Positions 9,986-19,412 of a DNA stretch of 64,000 nt are shown one piece after another. The stretch comes from Synergistaceae bacterium. GTDB lineage: Bacteria > Synergistota > Synergistia > Synergistales > Aminobacteriaceae. The notes under the pieces are model-generated. The model worked only from the letters and a program-made list of their open reading frames with translations. It made no database searches and was not told the origin of the DNA. A program made the position numbers and the translations under genes. Location: positions 45,119-109,118 of the forward strand of contig JAFSJJ010000042.1 in assembly GCA_017439345.1 (NCBI GenBank), given 5' to 3'. The stretch's first letter is position 1; every line of letters starts with the position of its first letter.

Positions 9986-10020
9986 GAGGACCCTGTACGC
10001 TCGCAAGGCCCTCATTTTTT
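9986..10020 (+). terminator. Intrinsic terminator after the cold-shock gene
   Basis: GAGGACCCTG pairs imperfectly with CAAGGCCCTC, followed by ATTTTTT. On the minus strand it is followed by AATAATTTTTT, so it may also terminate the secreted-module genes that converge from the right. Confidence 0.7.
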
Positions 10021-10029
10021 ATGCAAGTA

Positions 10030-10890
10030 TTAGGGTTTAGGCATATTCTTCATCATTTCCTGCATTTCCTGAATTTCTTTCTCACTCGGAATTTTGGGCA
10101 GTCCCCGTTTTGCAGGTTCATTCTTAGAGCGAATAAAGACTCCAGCGGTCTCTTTCTCCTCAGGGTGTTCGGGATCATCTTCAAGAGTCATAACGAGTGC
10201 GTCAAGTTCGGTCGAGTACATTGCAAATATAACTATCTTGTTTTTATCAGGAGAGTTAATTACGATTCTGCTGTCGCTTACTATATAAGTTCCTACGTTC
10301 TGGCCGTTCGAGTAAACTTTGCCGTCATCATCAAATGTAAAACTGAGATTATCGCAAGTCCATGTGCCTTTGTACCAGCCTTCAGGGAACCAGAAATTAT
10401 TAATCGGGTACAAGTATCTTATTTCGCCGGTCTCAACAGAGCCTAATGCCCATATATAGCTATTGCCTTGAGTCCCGACAACCGTGTAATCTTCTGCGAT
10501 GGTCTCAAATTTTCCGTCATCGTTCTTGTGAGTAATCTTCATGACAGGAACAATCCCCGATGTATCAAGGCTAATATAAACTGGGAACAAGTTTTCACCG
10601 TAGACATCAAAATTTCCCGGATATGACGCGCTCGACATGTCAAGCATTCCAACTTCAAGAATAATATCTGTAGGAGCTAATATCTTGCGTTTCATGGGAT
10701 CTGACCTGTTGATAATTTCTTTAGTGTGGGCATAGCGTCCGGGTAATAATTTCGCTCCGTTCTGCTTTGTGAATTCTATTGCGGGCTTGAATCTGTTGTC
10801 TGAGGCAGCCTGCTCCGGTGTAACTCTTGCAAACGCACTTGATGAACTCAACACGATAACGAGGACGAGTAATAACTTCATGAACTTCAT
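10030..10890 (-). CDS. Secreted protein of unknown function, one tandem-family module
   Basis: The 286-residue protein starts with a clear signal peptide (MKFMKLLLVLVIVLSSSSAFA). The mature part has the layout shared with the next two genes: PEQxxSDxRFxPxIEFTKxNG, LLPGRY, APTxxILE, LDTSGxVPVxK, FPEGWYKGTW, LSFTFDDDGKVY, GTYIVSDSRI, then VFIRSK. It ends with a charged, Met-rich tail. I recognise no named domain. The WYKGTW...FTFDDDG...GxYxVSDxRI half looks like a small beta-barrel, lipocalin-like fold, but that is a guess. It is the last of three collinear genes and is probably periplasmic or outer-membrane associated. Confidence 0.8.
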   Translation of the reverse strand: MKFMKLLLVLVIVLSSSSAFARVTPEQAASDNRFKPAIEFTKQNGAKLLPGRYAHTKEIINRSDPMKRKILAPTDIILEVGMLDMSSASYPGNFDVYGENLFPVYISLDTSGIVPVMKITHKNDDGKFETIAEDYTVVGTQGNSYIWALGSVETGEIRYLYPINNFWFPEGWYKGTWTCDNLSFTFDDDGKVYSNGQNVGTYIVSDSRIVINSPDKNKIVIFAMYSTELDALVMTLEDDPEHPEEKETAGVFIRSKNEPAKRGLPKIPSEKEIQEMQEMMKNMPKP

Positions 10891-10939
10891 AAATAAAGCA
10901 CCTCCGAAAAAATTTTTAATGCTTAAATTATATATGTAA

Positions 10940-12499
10940 CTACCAGATTTTTTTCACGCGGTTAATTTCGTCTTGAGTGATAACGCGTACCTTCTTGAAG
11001 ATTCCTGCGTCATCTCTCATGTTTCCTTCTCCGTCTGCAAATCTCATGATGAGCGAGTCCTGAACCCTGTCATAAATAGCAAATATAGTCTCTCGTGTAG
11101 TGTCTTCATAGGTTAAAACTATTCTGTTATCGCTGACAGTATAGAAGCCCCGAAATTTATCGTTTATATAAAAATTTTTATCGCTGTCAAAAGTATATTT
11201 CACGTCATCAGCATTAAGTTCTTTCCTGCCGACCCAAGAGCCTTGATACCATTTATCAGGGTAATATTCGCCCTTCAACGGGTAAAGAATTCTTACATTG
11301 CCGCTTTGTCTGCCTGCTTGGATTATCACATAATTTTTTCCTGAGTATGACGGAAATAACGAAATGTAATCTTCCGAAGCCTGTTCTTTATTCGGGTAAA
11401 GCAGCTTAACAACGGGAACTTCTCCGGGAGTCCTTGTGTCAAGATTCATCATGAACGACGCAAGACCATCATGATAAATATCTATCAAAGCAGAATACGC
11501 CGGCAAATTGTCATGAGAGTAGGGCAACGGTTCAAGCTCAAGAATAAAATTTGTCGGAGCAAAGAATCTCTCACCGCCTGAAGTGTTGTCTGCGACTCTG
11601 GCCTGAACATAGCGGCCGGGTAATAATCTCGCTGCGTTCTGTCTTGTTGACTCGATGAAGGGTGCAAAACGTTCGTCCTGTTTAATTCGTTCGGGAGTGA
11701 TCCCTGATGATGATTTAGCTTTGACTCTCGTGAATGTCTCTGCGTTGATCTTAAATTTCTCGTCATTATCTTCAAATCTCATAACGAGCGTATCAGAGTC
11801 CTTATGATAAAGTGCGTAAATAGTTCCTTGCTGGTCATCTAAGAAAGTCAGGGCAATTCTATTATCAGAGACTGAATATAACCCGCAAAATTCATCGTTC
11901 ATGAAAAATTTATTGTCGTCACCGAACGTAAATTTCATGTTCTCGCTTTCACAGAACCAAGAGCCTTTATACCAGTTCTCAGGGAAAAAATTATTATCGA
12001 TAGGGAATAAGAAATAAAAGCTGCCTTTCTCTATTGAAGTCATCATCCAAGCATAGCTGTTCTCGTAATACGGCATTGCAACTGCGTAACCTTCAGCCAT
12101 CTTCTCGAGTTCGCTGCCCTTGAGCATGTAACGCCGTCTTATAGGAACTTCGCCCCGGGTATCAAGAGTCGTCATAAAAACTGCTTGGCCGTCATGGTAG
12201 GTATTCAGGACTTCGGAATATAACGGCAGATTATCATATGAAGTATTCAGCTTCTCAAGTTCGATAATAACAAGAGTCGGAGCTACTGTTTGTTTACCGC
12301 CCTGTTTCGTCTCTATCATGGCTGCCTGAACGTAACGCCCCGGTAATAATTTCTCACCGTTAAGTTTTGTATTCTCGACATGACTCCCCCAGACAGGATC
12401 TGACTTTATCTGCTCAGGACTTACTGCCGCGAACGCACATATTGACGAACATAATATTAATAATACTGTCAAGAAATTTCTTGCTCTCATGAATAACAC
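10940..12499 (-). CDS. Secreted two-module paralogue of the neighbouring unknown family
   Basis: At 519 residues this is an internal duplication: module 1 (~25-265) and module 2 (~270-510) each repeat the series PERIKQDxRFxPxIExTKxN, LLPGRYVQA, SYDNLPLYS, LDTRGEVP, YKGSW, FYINDxFxGxYxVSDNRIxL, and IYALY/IYDRVQDSLIMRF. A signal peptide is present (ARNFLTVLLILCSSICAFAA). The duplication plus the adjacent single-module genes suggests unequal crossing-over. Function is unknown. The conserved Trp/Gly/Asp-rich half could bind a small ligand or lipid, which is inference only. Confidence 0.82.
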   Translation of the reverse strand: MLFMRARNFLTVLLILCSSICAFAAVSPEQIKSDPVWGSHVENTKLNGEKLLPGRYVQAAMIETKQGGKQTVAPTLVIIELEKLNTSYDNLPLYSEVLNTYHDGQAVFMTTLDTRGEVPIRRRYMLKGSELEKMAEGYAVAMPYYENSYAWMMTSIEKGSFYFLFPIDNNFFPENWYKGSWFCESENMKFTFGDDNKFFMNDEFCGLYSVSDNRIALTFLDDQQGTIYALYHKDSDTLVMRFEDNDEKFKINAETFTRVKAKSSSGITPERIKQDERFAPFIESTRQNAARLLPGRYVQARVADNTSGGERFFAPTNFILELEPLPYSHDNLPAYSALIDIYHDGLASFMMNLDTRTPGEVPVVKLLYPNKEQASEDYISLFPSYSGKNYVIIQAGRQSGNVRILYPLKGEYYPDKWYQGSWVGRKELNADDVKYTFDSDKNFYINDKFRGFYTVSDNRIVLTYEDTTRETIFAIYDRVQDSLIMRFADGEGNMRDDAGIFKKVRVITQDEINRVKKIW

Positions 12500-12509
12500 C
12501 TCACATAAA

Positions 12510-13298
12510 TTATTTAACTCTCTTGAAGACTCCTGCTGTACCGTTGAGTTTCTCTATATCGCCTGCAAAGTTCATTATGAGCGAGTCAAATCCCTTGTCA
12601 TAAAGAGCGTAGATAGTTCCCCTCTGGCCTGTAGTGAAGCACAAAGCTATTCGATTAAGATTCACTGAGTAGAGTCCCAAAAATTCGTCGTTGATATAAA
12701 ATTTCTTGTCATCATCAAACGTAATCTTTATATCTTCTGAAGTATTATTATCTATCCATGATCCTTTGTACCAGTTTTCAGGGAAAGTGTTATCGTTCAT
12801 GGGGAATAGAATGCGATTCAGATTATCTGATACTCTTGACTCAACGAGCATATAATTTTCGTTCCAGTCAGCAAAAACAGCGTAATCTTCGGCAGCTTTA
12901 AAGAGTCCGTCTTTCTTAAGCACAAACGTTTTCAGAACGGGAACTTCTTTTTGTGTATCAAGAGTCATTATGAAAGTTACTATGCTGTTCTCGTACATGT
13001 CCAAAGTCGCAGAGTATGACGGCAGATTATTATATGAAGTCTTCAGGGCATCAATCGTCATGACTAAGAAAGTAGGTGCAAGCATTGAGCTTTGTCTGCC
13101 CTTGTATCGTGCAGGCATAGAGGCAGCTTGAATATAACGTCCTGGAAGCAACTTAACGCCTTCGAGTTTAGTGCGTTCTATGAATGGCGCGAATCTTGGA
13201 TCAGATTTAATTACGTCCGGTGAAATGTCAGCGCAGACACATGAAGGAATAATTAACGTGAAAAGAAGTGTCAGAGGCAGGAAAATTTTAGCTTTCAT
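12510..13298 (-). CDS. Secreted single-module paralogue of the same unknown family
   Basis: This 262-residue protein has a signal peptide (KIFLPLTLLFTLIIPSCVCA) and one module: SPDVIKSDPRFAPFIERTKL, LLPGRYIQA, YNNLPSYS, LDTQKEVPVLK, FPENWYKGSW, KITFDDDKKFYIND, GLYSVNLNRIAL, TIYALYDKGFDSLIMNF, GVFKRVK. It starts behind CCAGGAGG and lies only ten bases before the double-module gene, so the three genes probably form one transcript. It is the first and shortest copy and may be closest to the ancestral unit. Confidence 0.8.
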   Translation of the reverse strand: MKAKIFLPLTLLFTLIIPSCVCADISPDVIKSDPRFAPFIERTKLEGVKLLPGRYIQAASMPARYKGRQSSMLAPTFLVMTIDALKTSYNNLPSYSATLDMYENSIVTFIMTLDTQKEVPVLKTFVLKKDGLFKAAEDYAVFADWNENYMLVESRVSDNLNRILFPMNDNTFPENWYKGSWIDNNTSEDIKITFDDDKKFYINDEFLGLYSVNLNRIALCFTTGQRGTIYALYDKGFDSLIMNFAGDIEKLNGTAGVFKRVK

Positions 13299-13470
13299 GA
13301 AAAAATTACACCTCCTGGAAATTTTTGCTAATTATAATCCTAAAGCATGTCATTATGATAAAATATTTAAAATTTAATTAAGTAAAATATTTCCCGAATT
13401 TGATTTTATCAAGCATCAAGCTGACTAAACTCTTTAATATAAATATGCAAGCGAGGCCTTATGATAAATT

Positions 13471-14811
13471 ATGAACGCAAATAATCTCATAGTATCCAAG
13501 TTCGGAGGCACTGCCCTGTCAAGTTCCGAAATGGTAAAGAGGACTATTAATGTAATCAACTCCGATCCAAACCGCAAATATATTGTCGTATCATCGCCGG
13601 GCAAGCGTGATAAAAATGACGTTCGTGTTACTGATCTGCTTTACATGTGTCATTCGCGCTACACTAAGAAAGAAAATTTCACTGACGCACTTAATGAAGT
13701 TCAAGCACGCTACACTGAGATAATTTCAGGACTCGGAATAAATTTCGATATAAAGTCCGAGATTGACAGCATAAAACAGAAATTATTCACAGGAAAGAGC
13801 AAAGACTTCATTGCAAGCAGAGGCGAATATATCATGGCGAAGATACTTGCTCAGTATTTAGGCCGTGAATTTGTTGACGCTGCTGAACTGGTTTTCTTTA
13901 ATAGAGACGAATCACTTGACGAAGCGAAGACTTACGAAGCTGCTGCAAAGAGACTCGAGGGCTTGGAGTCCGCAGTTATTCCGGGATTTTACGGAACTAT
14001 AGCGAGTACTGAGATTCATACGTTCCCAAGAGGCGGCGGCGATGTCTCAGGGGCAATCATTGCTCGTGCTGTAGGTGCGGGCTTGTGCGAGAAGTGGTCA
14101 GAGACTACGGAAATTTTCAGTGCTGACCCGTCCATAGTCGAAAACCCTGCATTAGTCCGAAATGTTACGTACGATGAGTTAAGAGAGCTTACATGCATGG
14201 GCATTAAAGTTATATTTGAAGATGTCATACTGCTGCTTCAGAAAGTAGGCATTCCCATATCTATACGAAATATTTTTCACCCTGATGATCCGGGAACCCG
14301 AGTAATGTCAAAGCTGCCTGAAGAACTCAAGCGCAAAGTTGCAGCATGTATTGTCGGCCAGAGACACTATAAAGTCCTCAAGATAGAGAAGTTCGGCTTG
14401 AACAGAATGCACGGAGTCGGCGAAAAAGTTTTCGGGGTATTCGCAAAGAGGGGCATATCCTGCGAGCATTATATTTCGGGAATTTATAATTTCGCAATAT
14501 TTCTCAAGAACATGATGTTTGACTTGAAGCGCAATGAAATTCTCAGCGAGATTAGAGCAGCCATTCAGCCCGAAGGAATACAAGTAGAGAAAGATATATC
14601 ACTAATTGCAATCATAGGCGAGGGCATGGGAACTGTTAAAGGCATATTCGCCCAGATATTTGACGCAATTGCAGCCGAAAATGTCAAAGTCCAAATGATT
14701 AATCAGGGAGCAGATGATTTGAATATTATTATAGGCTTCAAGGACTCGGATTACGAAAAGGTTACAAAGGCGTTATATAGAGTCATGATACTTGATCAGG
14801 ATAAAATTTAA
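13471..14811 (+). CDS. Aspartate kinase
   Basis: The 446-residue protein phosphorylates aspartate, the entry to lysine, threonine, methionine and diaminopimelate synthesis. The N-terminus VSKFGGTALSSSEMV is the nucleotide-binding KFGGTS-type motif. FIASRGEYIMAKILAQYL and FPRGGGDVSGAIIARAV are the aspartate/ATP-site segments. The last ~130 residues form paired ACT domains (SLIAIIGEGMGTVKGIFAQI), so feedback control by an end-product amino acid is likely. The substitution Ala for Ser after KFGGT is mildly unusual. It stands alone with its own terminator. Confidence 0.92.
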   Translation: MNANNLIVSKFGGTALSSSEMVKRTINVINSDPNRKYIVVSSPGKRDKNDVRVTDLLYMCHSRYTKKENFTDALNEVQARYTEIISGLGINFDIKSEIDSIKQKLFTGKSKDFIASRGEYIMAKILAQYLGREFVDAAELVFFNRDESLDEAKTYEAAAKRLEGLESAVIPGFYGTIASTEIHTFPRGGGDVSGAIIARAVGAGLCEKWSETTEIFSADPSIVENPALVRNVTYDELRELTCMGIKVIFEDVILLLQKVGIPISIRNIFHPDDPGTRVMSKLPEELKRKVAACIVGQRHYKVLKIEKFGLNRMHGVGEKVFGVFAKRGISCEHYISGIYNFAIFLKNMMFDLKRNEILSEIRAAIQPEGIQVEKDISLIAIIGEGMGTVKGIFAQIFDAIAAENVKVQMINQGADDLNIIIGFKDSDYEKVTKALYRVMILDQDKI

Positions 14812-14839
14812 GGGAGCGGCGAAACTCCCTTTTATTTTT
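14810..14839 (+). terminator. Intrinsic terminator of the aspartate kinase gene
   Basis: AAGGGAG (14810-14816) and CTCCCTT (14825-14831) form a strong stem with an eight-base loop, followed by TTATTTTTA. It overlaps the stop of the convergent efflux gene. Confidence 0.85.
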
Positions 14840-17800
14840 ACTCTTCGTCTTCGTTATCTTCGTTATCATAATCAGGACACGGGACGTTATAAGCTACAGC
14901 AGTCATCACAGGAATTACAAGCAGAGTCAAAACCGTACTCACTGTTAAGCCTGCCATTATCGTAACAGCCATAGGGCCGAACATTACGTCCCATATTAGC
15001 GGGATCATTCCTAATACAGTCGTACCTGCTGACATAGCGACCGGTCTTAAGCGCGCGACTCCGTCTTCAACTATTGCCTCATATTTATCGCGTCCCGCAG
15101 CAAAGTCCGAGCTTACTTGATCTAATAACACGATTGAATTTTTCGCCAGCATTCCCACGAGAGAGAGCAAGCCTACTATAGCAAGAAAACTTACATCCAT
15201 ACGTGCAGCCCATAAGCCGAGAACTACGCCGATTAATATCAGGGGTAACGAGATAAAGATTATGAAAGTCTGCCTGAAGCCGTTGAATAAAAATATCATT
15301 ATCAGGAACATTATTAACACTGCCCCGGGAAACGCCTTAGCCATTCCTGCCATTGACTCGTCCGAGAGTTCATGCTCTCCGCCCCATTCGAGAGAGTATC
15401 CGGAAGGTAATTCTATTGCTTCAATCTTGGGCTTAATTCTCGCGAGCATTGCATCAGCGTTATAACCATGTTTGACTTCACTCATGGCTGTCATCATTCG
15501 GCTTCTGTCTCTGTGAATTATTATGTTGTCTTCAAAGACTGTCTCAAGGCTTGAGAATACCGTACCTAGTGGAACTGCTTTATTTGCTGCCGGAGACCAT
15601 GTTAGCATTGAGCTTAGCAATTCGATATTATTGCGTTCTTCCGGTGTAAAAGCTGCGTATATTGATAAAGATTTATCACCGTCCCTGAATGAGCCTATAG
15701 TCGCCCCTGTAGTCGCTGTTAATATAGACATGTTGATTAACGGCCTGCCAAGTCCAAGACTCTGCATGTTATCTTTCAAGATTTTGGGTCTGATGACTTC
15801 AACACGTTCGCGCCAGTCGTTCCTGACAAATTGACTTGATGGATCATTCTGCATTATTTCTATTGCCTGCTGAGTCAATTTTCTCAAAGTGTCAGGGTCT
15901 TCACCGTAGAATCTTGCGCCTATTTTCTCACTCATTCCGGAGCCTCTTGCGAAGAGTCTGCAATGTCCCTCAGTACCGGGCATCTTGTCATTTATATAAG
16001 CCTGAGTCCTCGTTAATGCGTCTTGAGTAAATTTGCCGTCCTTCATCTCGATCATTAATTGCGAAAATGCGTTATTGCCTTCAGGGGGCGAATAAGTCAG
16101 CATGAAGCGAAGACCACCTCCGCCGATAAACTGCGAGACATTCTTAACGTTCTCGTCTTGAGTTATGTAATCAACAAGCTCTTGAGTAATTTTCTCTTGA
16201 GCAGCTAATGAAGTTCCCTCTTGACTCCATAAATCTACGTTGAAATATACGGTCTCAGCGTCCGGGAAAAAGCTCGTGGGCATTCGTGAAAATATAAACA
16301 TTGAGACAGCGAACATCAATATAGTAATCATGATTGTCAAGAATCTATGACGCAGACAGCCTTCAAGAATCGCTTTATATGTCCTGAATAAGAATCTATC
16401 ATAAGGATCTGAAGTATTATCACTTGACGGCTTGAGCATTAACTTACCAAGAACGGGAGCAGCTATCAACGCAGCAAACCAGCTCAACATCATAGAGATT
16501 GCTACGACCTGAAAGAGACTCCTCAAGAACTCGCCGGCCTGAACGTTTGCAAGACCAATCGGAGCAAAGGCCATTACAGCTATGAAAGTTCCCCCTAACA
16601 TTGCCCACTTTGAGCCTTCGACTGAATCACTTGCTGAATCTTCGAGAGTCATTCCCCTTTCAACGCCGACTAACATACCTTCTGCTACGACAATTCCGTT
16701 GTCAACAAGTGAACCCAGAGCAATAATCAAAGCTGCGAGTGAAACAATCTGAAGAGTAATATTCATGAAGTTCATGATTATGAAAGTTCCTGCGACAGTG
16801 ATTAATAACACGAGACCTATAATTAACCCTGAACGTAAGCCCATGAAGACGAGCAAGACTCCTACGACGATTGCAAGGGACTCTATTAAGTTAATTATGA
16901 AGTCATTCACTGATTTAGTAACTTGATCTGACTGCATATATATTTCATTTAACTCTATGCCTACTGGTCTGAACTCTTCAAGCTCGCGCAGTCTTTTGCT
17001 GACAGCCCGGCCCATATTAACGACATTGCCGCCTTCTACTGTCGAGATTCCTATTGCTAAAGCCGGACGATTGTTAAATTTTAACTTGAAACTCTGAGGT
17101 TCAACGTAATCACGCCTGATAGTCGCTATTTCTTTGAGTCGAGTCAAGTTCCCTCCCGCAGAGCCTATAACTAAGTCGCCTATATCTTCAACGCTTAATA
17201 TTGCACTTGTGGGTGAGACTCGTATGTATCTGTCGCCGAGTGTTATATTTCCTGTAGATGTCAAAGTGTTCTGCTGGGTCAATGCTGCAAAGACTGTTAA
17301 AGGACTCAGACCAAGTGCAGACATTCTTGAAGCCGAGAACTCGATATAAATGCCTTCAGTCTGTTCGCCTAAAATTTTAACGCTTGCAACTCCTGGAACT
17401 AACACTAAATTTTTCTTGAGAAAGTCCGCATAATCATATAATTCTTTCATTGTGTAGCCGTCGCCGATTAACGCGTAATACTGGCCGTAGACTTCGCCGA
17501 AATCGTTATTAATTATAATCGTAGCTCCTGAAGGCATGTAGACTCCTGCGTCATTAACTTTCTGCCTGAGCTTATCCCACACTTGAGGGAGTTCTTTGCT
17601 GGTGTATTCGTCTTTAATATCAACGTAAATAATTGCCATTCCCGGCGTTGAACGTGAACGAATGTGCTTGATTTCTCCCATTGCCTGAACAGCGTCTTCA
17701 ATTCGTGATGTAACTTCCTGCTCGACTTCGTAGGCACTTGCACCGGGATATATTGCGCTTATAACGGCAGTCTTTATCGTGAAAGAAGGGTCTTCGAGCT

Positions 17801-17900
17801 TGCCTATCTCGAAATAAGCTGCGATGCCTCCTATTAAAGTCAATATGCAGATAAATATAATGACTCTGAAGCGTTTAATGCTTGCTCTTGCGATGTCCAT
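14838..17900 (-). CDS. RND-family efflux pump, inner-membrane transporter
   Basis: At 1,020 residues this is a full-length AcrB/MexB-type proton-driven exporter. A transmembrane helix at ~10-30 is followed by a large periplasmic porter/docking loop, TM2-7 (~330-540), a second periplasmic loop and TM8-12 (~850-1000). The proton-relay region reads LGSLVDNGIVVAEG, with one Asp where AcrB has two, and the TM10 Lys is present in GMLAKNSIVLLDQ. The C-terminus is acidic. It lies two bases downstream of its adaptor gene, so the pair is co-expressed. No TolC-like outer-membrane gene is in the window. The substrate cannot be predicted. Confidence 0.93.
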   Translation of the reverse strand: MDIARASIKRFRVIIFICILTLIGGIAAYFEIGKLEDPSFTIKTAVISAIYPGASAYEVEQEVTSRIEDAVQAMGEIKHIRSRSTPGMAIIYVDIKDEYTSKELPQVWDKLRQKVNDAGVYMPSGATIIINNDFGEVYGQYYALIGDGYTMKELYDYADFLKKNLVLVPGVASVKILGEQTEGIYIEFSASRMSALGLSPLTVFAALTQQNTLTSTGNITLGDRYIRVSPTSAILSVEDIGDLVIGSAGGNLTRLKEIATIRRDYVEPQSFKLKFNNRPALAIGISTVEGGNVVNMGRAVSKRLRELEEFRPVGIELNEIYMQSDQVTKSVNDFIINLIESLAIVVGVLLVFMGLRSGLIIGLVLLITVAGTFIIMNFMNITLQIVSLAALIIALGSLVDNGIVVAEGMLVGVERGMTLEDSASDSVEGSKWAMLGGTFIAVMAFAPIGLANVQAGEFLRSLFQVVAISMMLSWFAALIAAPVLGKLMLKPSSDNTSDPYDRFLFRTYKAILEGCLRHRFLTIMITILMFAVSMFIFSRMPTSFFPDAETVYFNVDLWSQEGTSLAAQEKITQELVDYITQDENVKNVSQFIGGGGLRFMLTYSPPEGNNAFSQLMIEMKDGKFTQDALTRTQAYINDKMPGTEGHCRLFARGSGMSEKIGARFYGEDPDTLRKLTQQAIEIMQNDPSSQFVRNDWRERVEVIRPKILKDNMQSLGLGRPLINMSILTATTGATIGSFRDGDKSLSIYAAFTPEERNNIELLSSMLTWSPAANKAVPLGTVFSSLETVFEDNIIIHRDRSRMMTAMSEVKHGYNADAMLARIKPKIEAIELPSGYSLEWGGEHELSDESMAGMAKAFPGAVLIMFLIMIFLFNGFRQTFIIFISLPLILIGVVLGLWAARMDVSFLAIVGLLSLVGMLAKNSIVLLDQVSSDFAAGRDKYEAIVEDGVARLRPVAMSAGTTVLGMIPLIWDVMFGPMAVTIMAGLTVSTVLTLLVIPVMTAVAYNVPCPDYDNEDNEDEE

Positions 17901-17902
17901 AT

Positions 17903-19051
17903 TTATAACCTGACTTTCTGGCCTTCATGAAGGAAATAGACTCCAGCGGTGATAATCGAGTCGCCGTTATGCAAGTCATTCTTGTTGAGTGCTTCTATTT
18001 CGATAAACGCGTTATTATTAATCTCGCCTGTGTTGACCTGAATTTTTCTGACTGAACCGTTATCGTATTTCCAAATATAATTATTATTTCCCTCGTTAAG
18101 GATCGCAGTTACAGGGACAAAGAATTTATTATTCGCGGCTTTACGTCCTGCACTGAAATCTACTTCGACAGTTACGGCCATCCCCGGTAAAATTCGCAAG
18201 TCGTTCTGATGAGGCATGACAGCTGTAACGGGATAAGTATTCGCATTCGTAGCCTGAGCAGCAATTTCTTTAAGAGTCAAATTAAATTCTCGTTCGGGCA
18301 TAGCTTCAAACTTTGCTTTAACGCTGAATAAGTCAGAAATAGCTTTTAACTCGCGCAGGTTCTTAACGCTTGGAACAGGCGCTAATAATATATCATTGTC
18401 GGGAATGTTAAACACTATCTCAAAGTTCGAGAAGTCCTGAATGTTAAATATTACTTGGCCTGCTGAAATGTTTTGCGAACGTTCAACTTTCCTGTCTGTG
18501 ATTATCCCGTCAAACGGAGCATGTAATTTCGTGTAGCTCAATGCGTCTCTTGCTGATTTGACTCCTGCATTTGCTAAATCTACTGCACTCTTTGCAACGT
18601 CCATAGCTGTCTTTACTGAGTCATACTGAGCTCGTGATATTGCCCTCTGCTTGTATAAATTCTCGTAGCGTTTAAAATCTGTCTGAGCGTTCTTGTATTG
18701 AGCCTGTGCCTGAGAAAGTGAACTTTGTGCCTGTTTCAGTGCCGTGTGAAAGTCCGTAGGGTCAAGTGAAGCGAGTAATGCTCCTTTTCTGACTGAAGCT
18801 CCCTTTTCGTAATTAATTTGATTGAGAGTTCCTGCTACTTTGAAAGATAAATCTGCGCGTCTGCCTCCCTGAACTGTGCCGAAATAGCGTCTTGTGAAAT
18901 TTTCTCCGCTGCCCTGAAGCTTTATTGCTCGTACTGGTCTGATTATTTCCGGTTCCGGCTCTGTTGCCTGCTCTTCTTTGAATGTGTCGAGTCCGTAAAA
19001 TACGCCTATTATTATTAAGACTCCCAGAAGGAATTTAATGAAGTATTTCAA
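17903..19051 (-). CDS. RND efflux periplasmic adaptor (membrane fusion protein)
   Basis: The 382-residue adaptor bridges the RND pump and an outer-membrane channel. A single N-terminal hydrophobic segment (FLLGVLIIIGVFYGL) anchors or exports it. The lipoyl half-motifs are GGRRADLSFKVAGTLNQI and LHAPFDGIITDRKV. Between them a coiled-coil hairpin (~100-165, LKQAQSSLSQAQAQYKNAQ) is seen, then a beta-barrel domain and a membrane-proximal domain. It is not a lipoprotein by sequence. It is the first gene of a two-gene operon. Confidence 0.92.
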   Translation of the reverse strand: MKYFIKFLLGVLIIIGVFYGLDTFKEEQATEPEPEIIRPVRAIKLQGSGENFTRRYFGTVQGGRRADLSFKVAGTLNQINYEKGASVRKGALLASLDPTDFHTALKQAQSSLSQAQAQYKNAQTDFKRYENLYKQRAISRAQYDSVKTAMDVAKSAVDLANAGVKSARDALSYTKLHAPFDGIITDRKVERSQNISAGQVIFNIQDFSNFEIVFNIPDNDILLAPVPSVKNLRELKAISDLFSVKAKFEAMPEREFNLTLKEIAAQATNANTYPVTAVMPHQNDLRILPGMAVTVEVDFSAGRKAANNKFFVPVTAILNEGNNNYIWKYDNGSVRKIQVNTGEINNNAFIEIEALNKNDLHNGDSIITAGVYFLHEGQKVRL

Positions 19052-19130
19052 GTAAAACCACTCTCCCTGAATGAAAATTTTTTGCGTGTAATTATAAGTC
19101 TTTCAGGGAGGTTTTGTCTTTACTGCTTGT

Positions 19131-19412
19131 TTACATGTCTAAAACTGTGCTGTGAGAGCCTGTGCTCATTAAGAGTAATATTAGAGCCTCTTCATATTTT
19201 CTGTAGACTAGAATCCAATTAGGTTCTATATGACACTAGCGGCATCCTTTCCATTTACCTTTTAAGTCATGATCTCTGTACTTTGCAGGAAGCTGTTCAC
19301 CTGAAGCAAGAATATCGACTACTCCATCAAGTTTGCTCTCGTCAGCTCCTCCCGCAAGAACTCTTTTTAAATCTTTCCTGTATCGTTTTGATAATTTAAC
19401 TTCGTAAGCCAT
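19131..19412 (-). pseudogene. YafQ/RelE-superfamily mRNA interferase toxin, inactivated by an in-frame TAG
   Basis: From ATG 19412 the frame reads MAYEVKLSKRYRKDLKRVL, LPAKYRDHDLKGKWKGCR, then TAG (19236-19238). It continues in the same frame CHIEPNWILVYRK and GSHSTVLDM to a TAA at 19131. This is the YafQ layout (YxDH...WKGYRxxHxEPDWILIY...GxH). The residue replaced by the stop is normally Glu or Asp, one base change from GAG. The catalytic Asp of EPDW is also Asn here. So the toxin is truncated before two catalytic residues. It overlaps the antitoxin gene by 17 bases, the usual arrangement. Confidence 0.8.

Noticed and set aside
10021..10446. Plus-strand 141-residue ORF antisense to the first secreted-module gene
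   Set aside because: Shadow of a well-supported minus-strand gene with signal peptide and family members.
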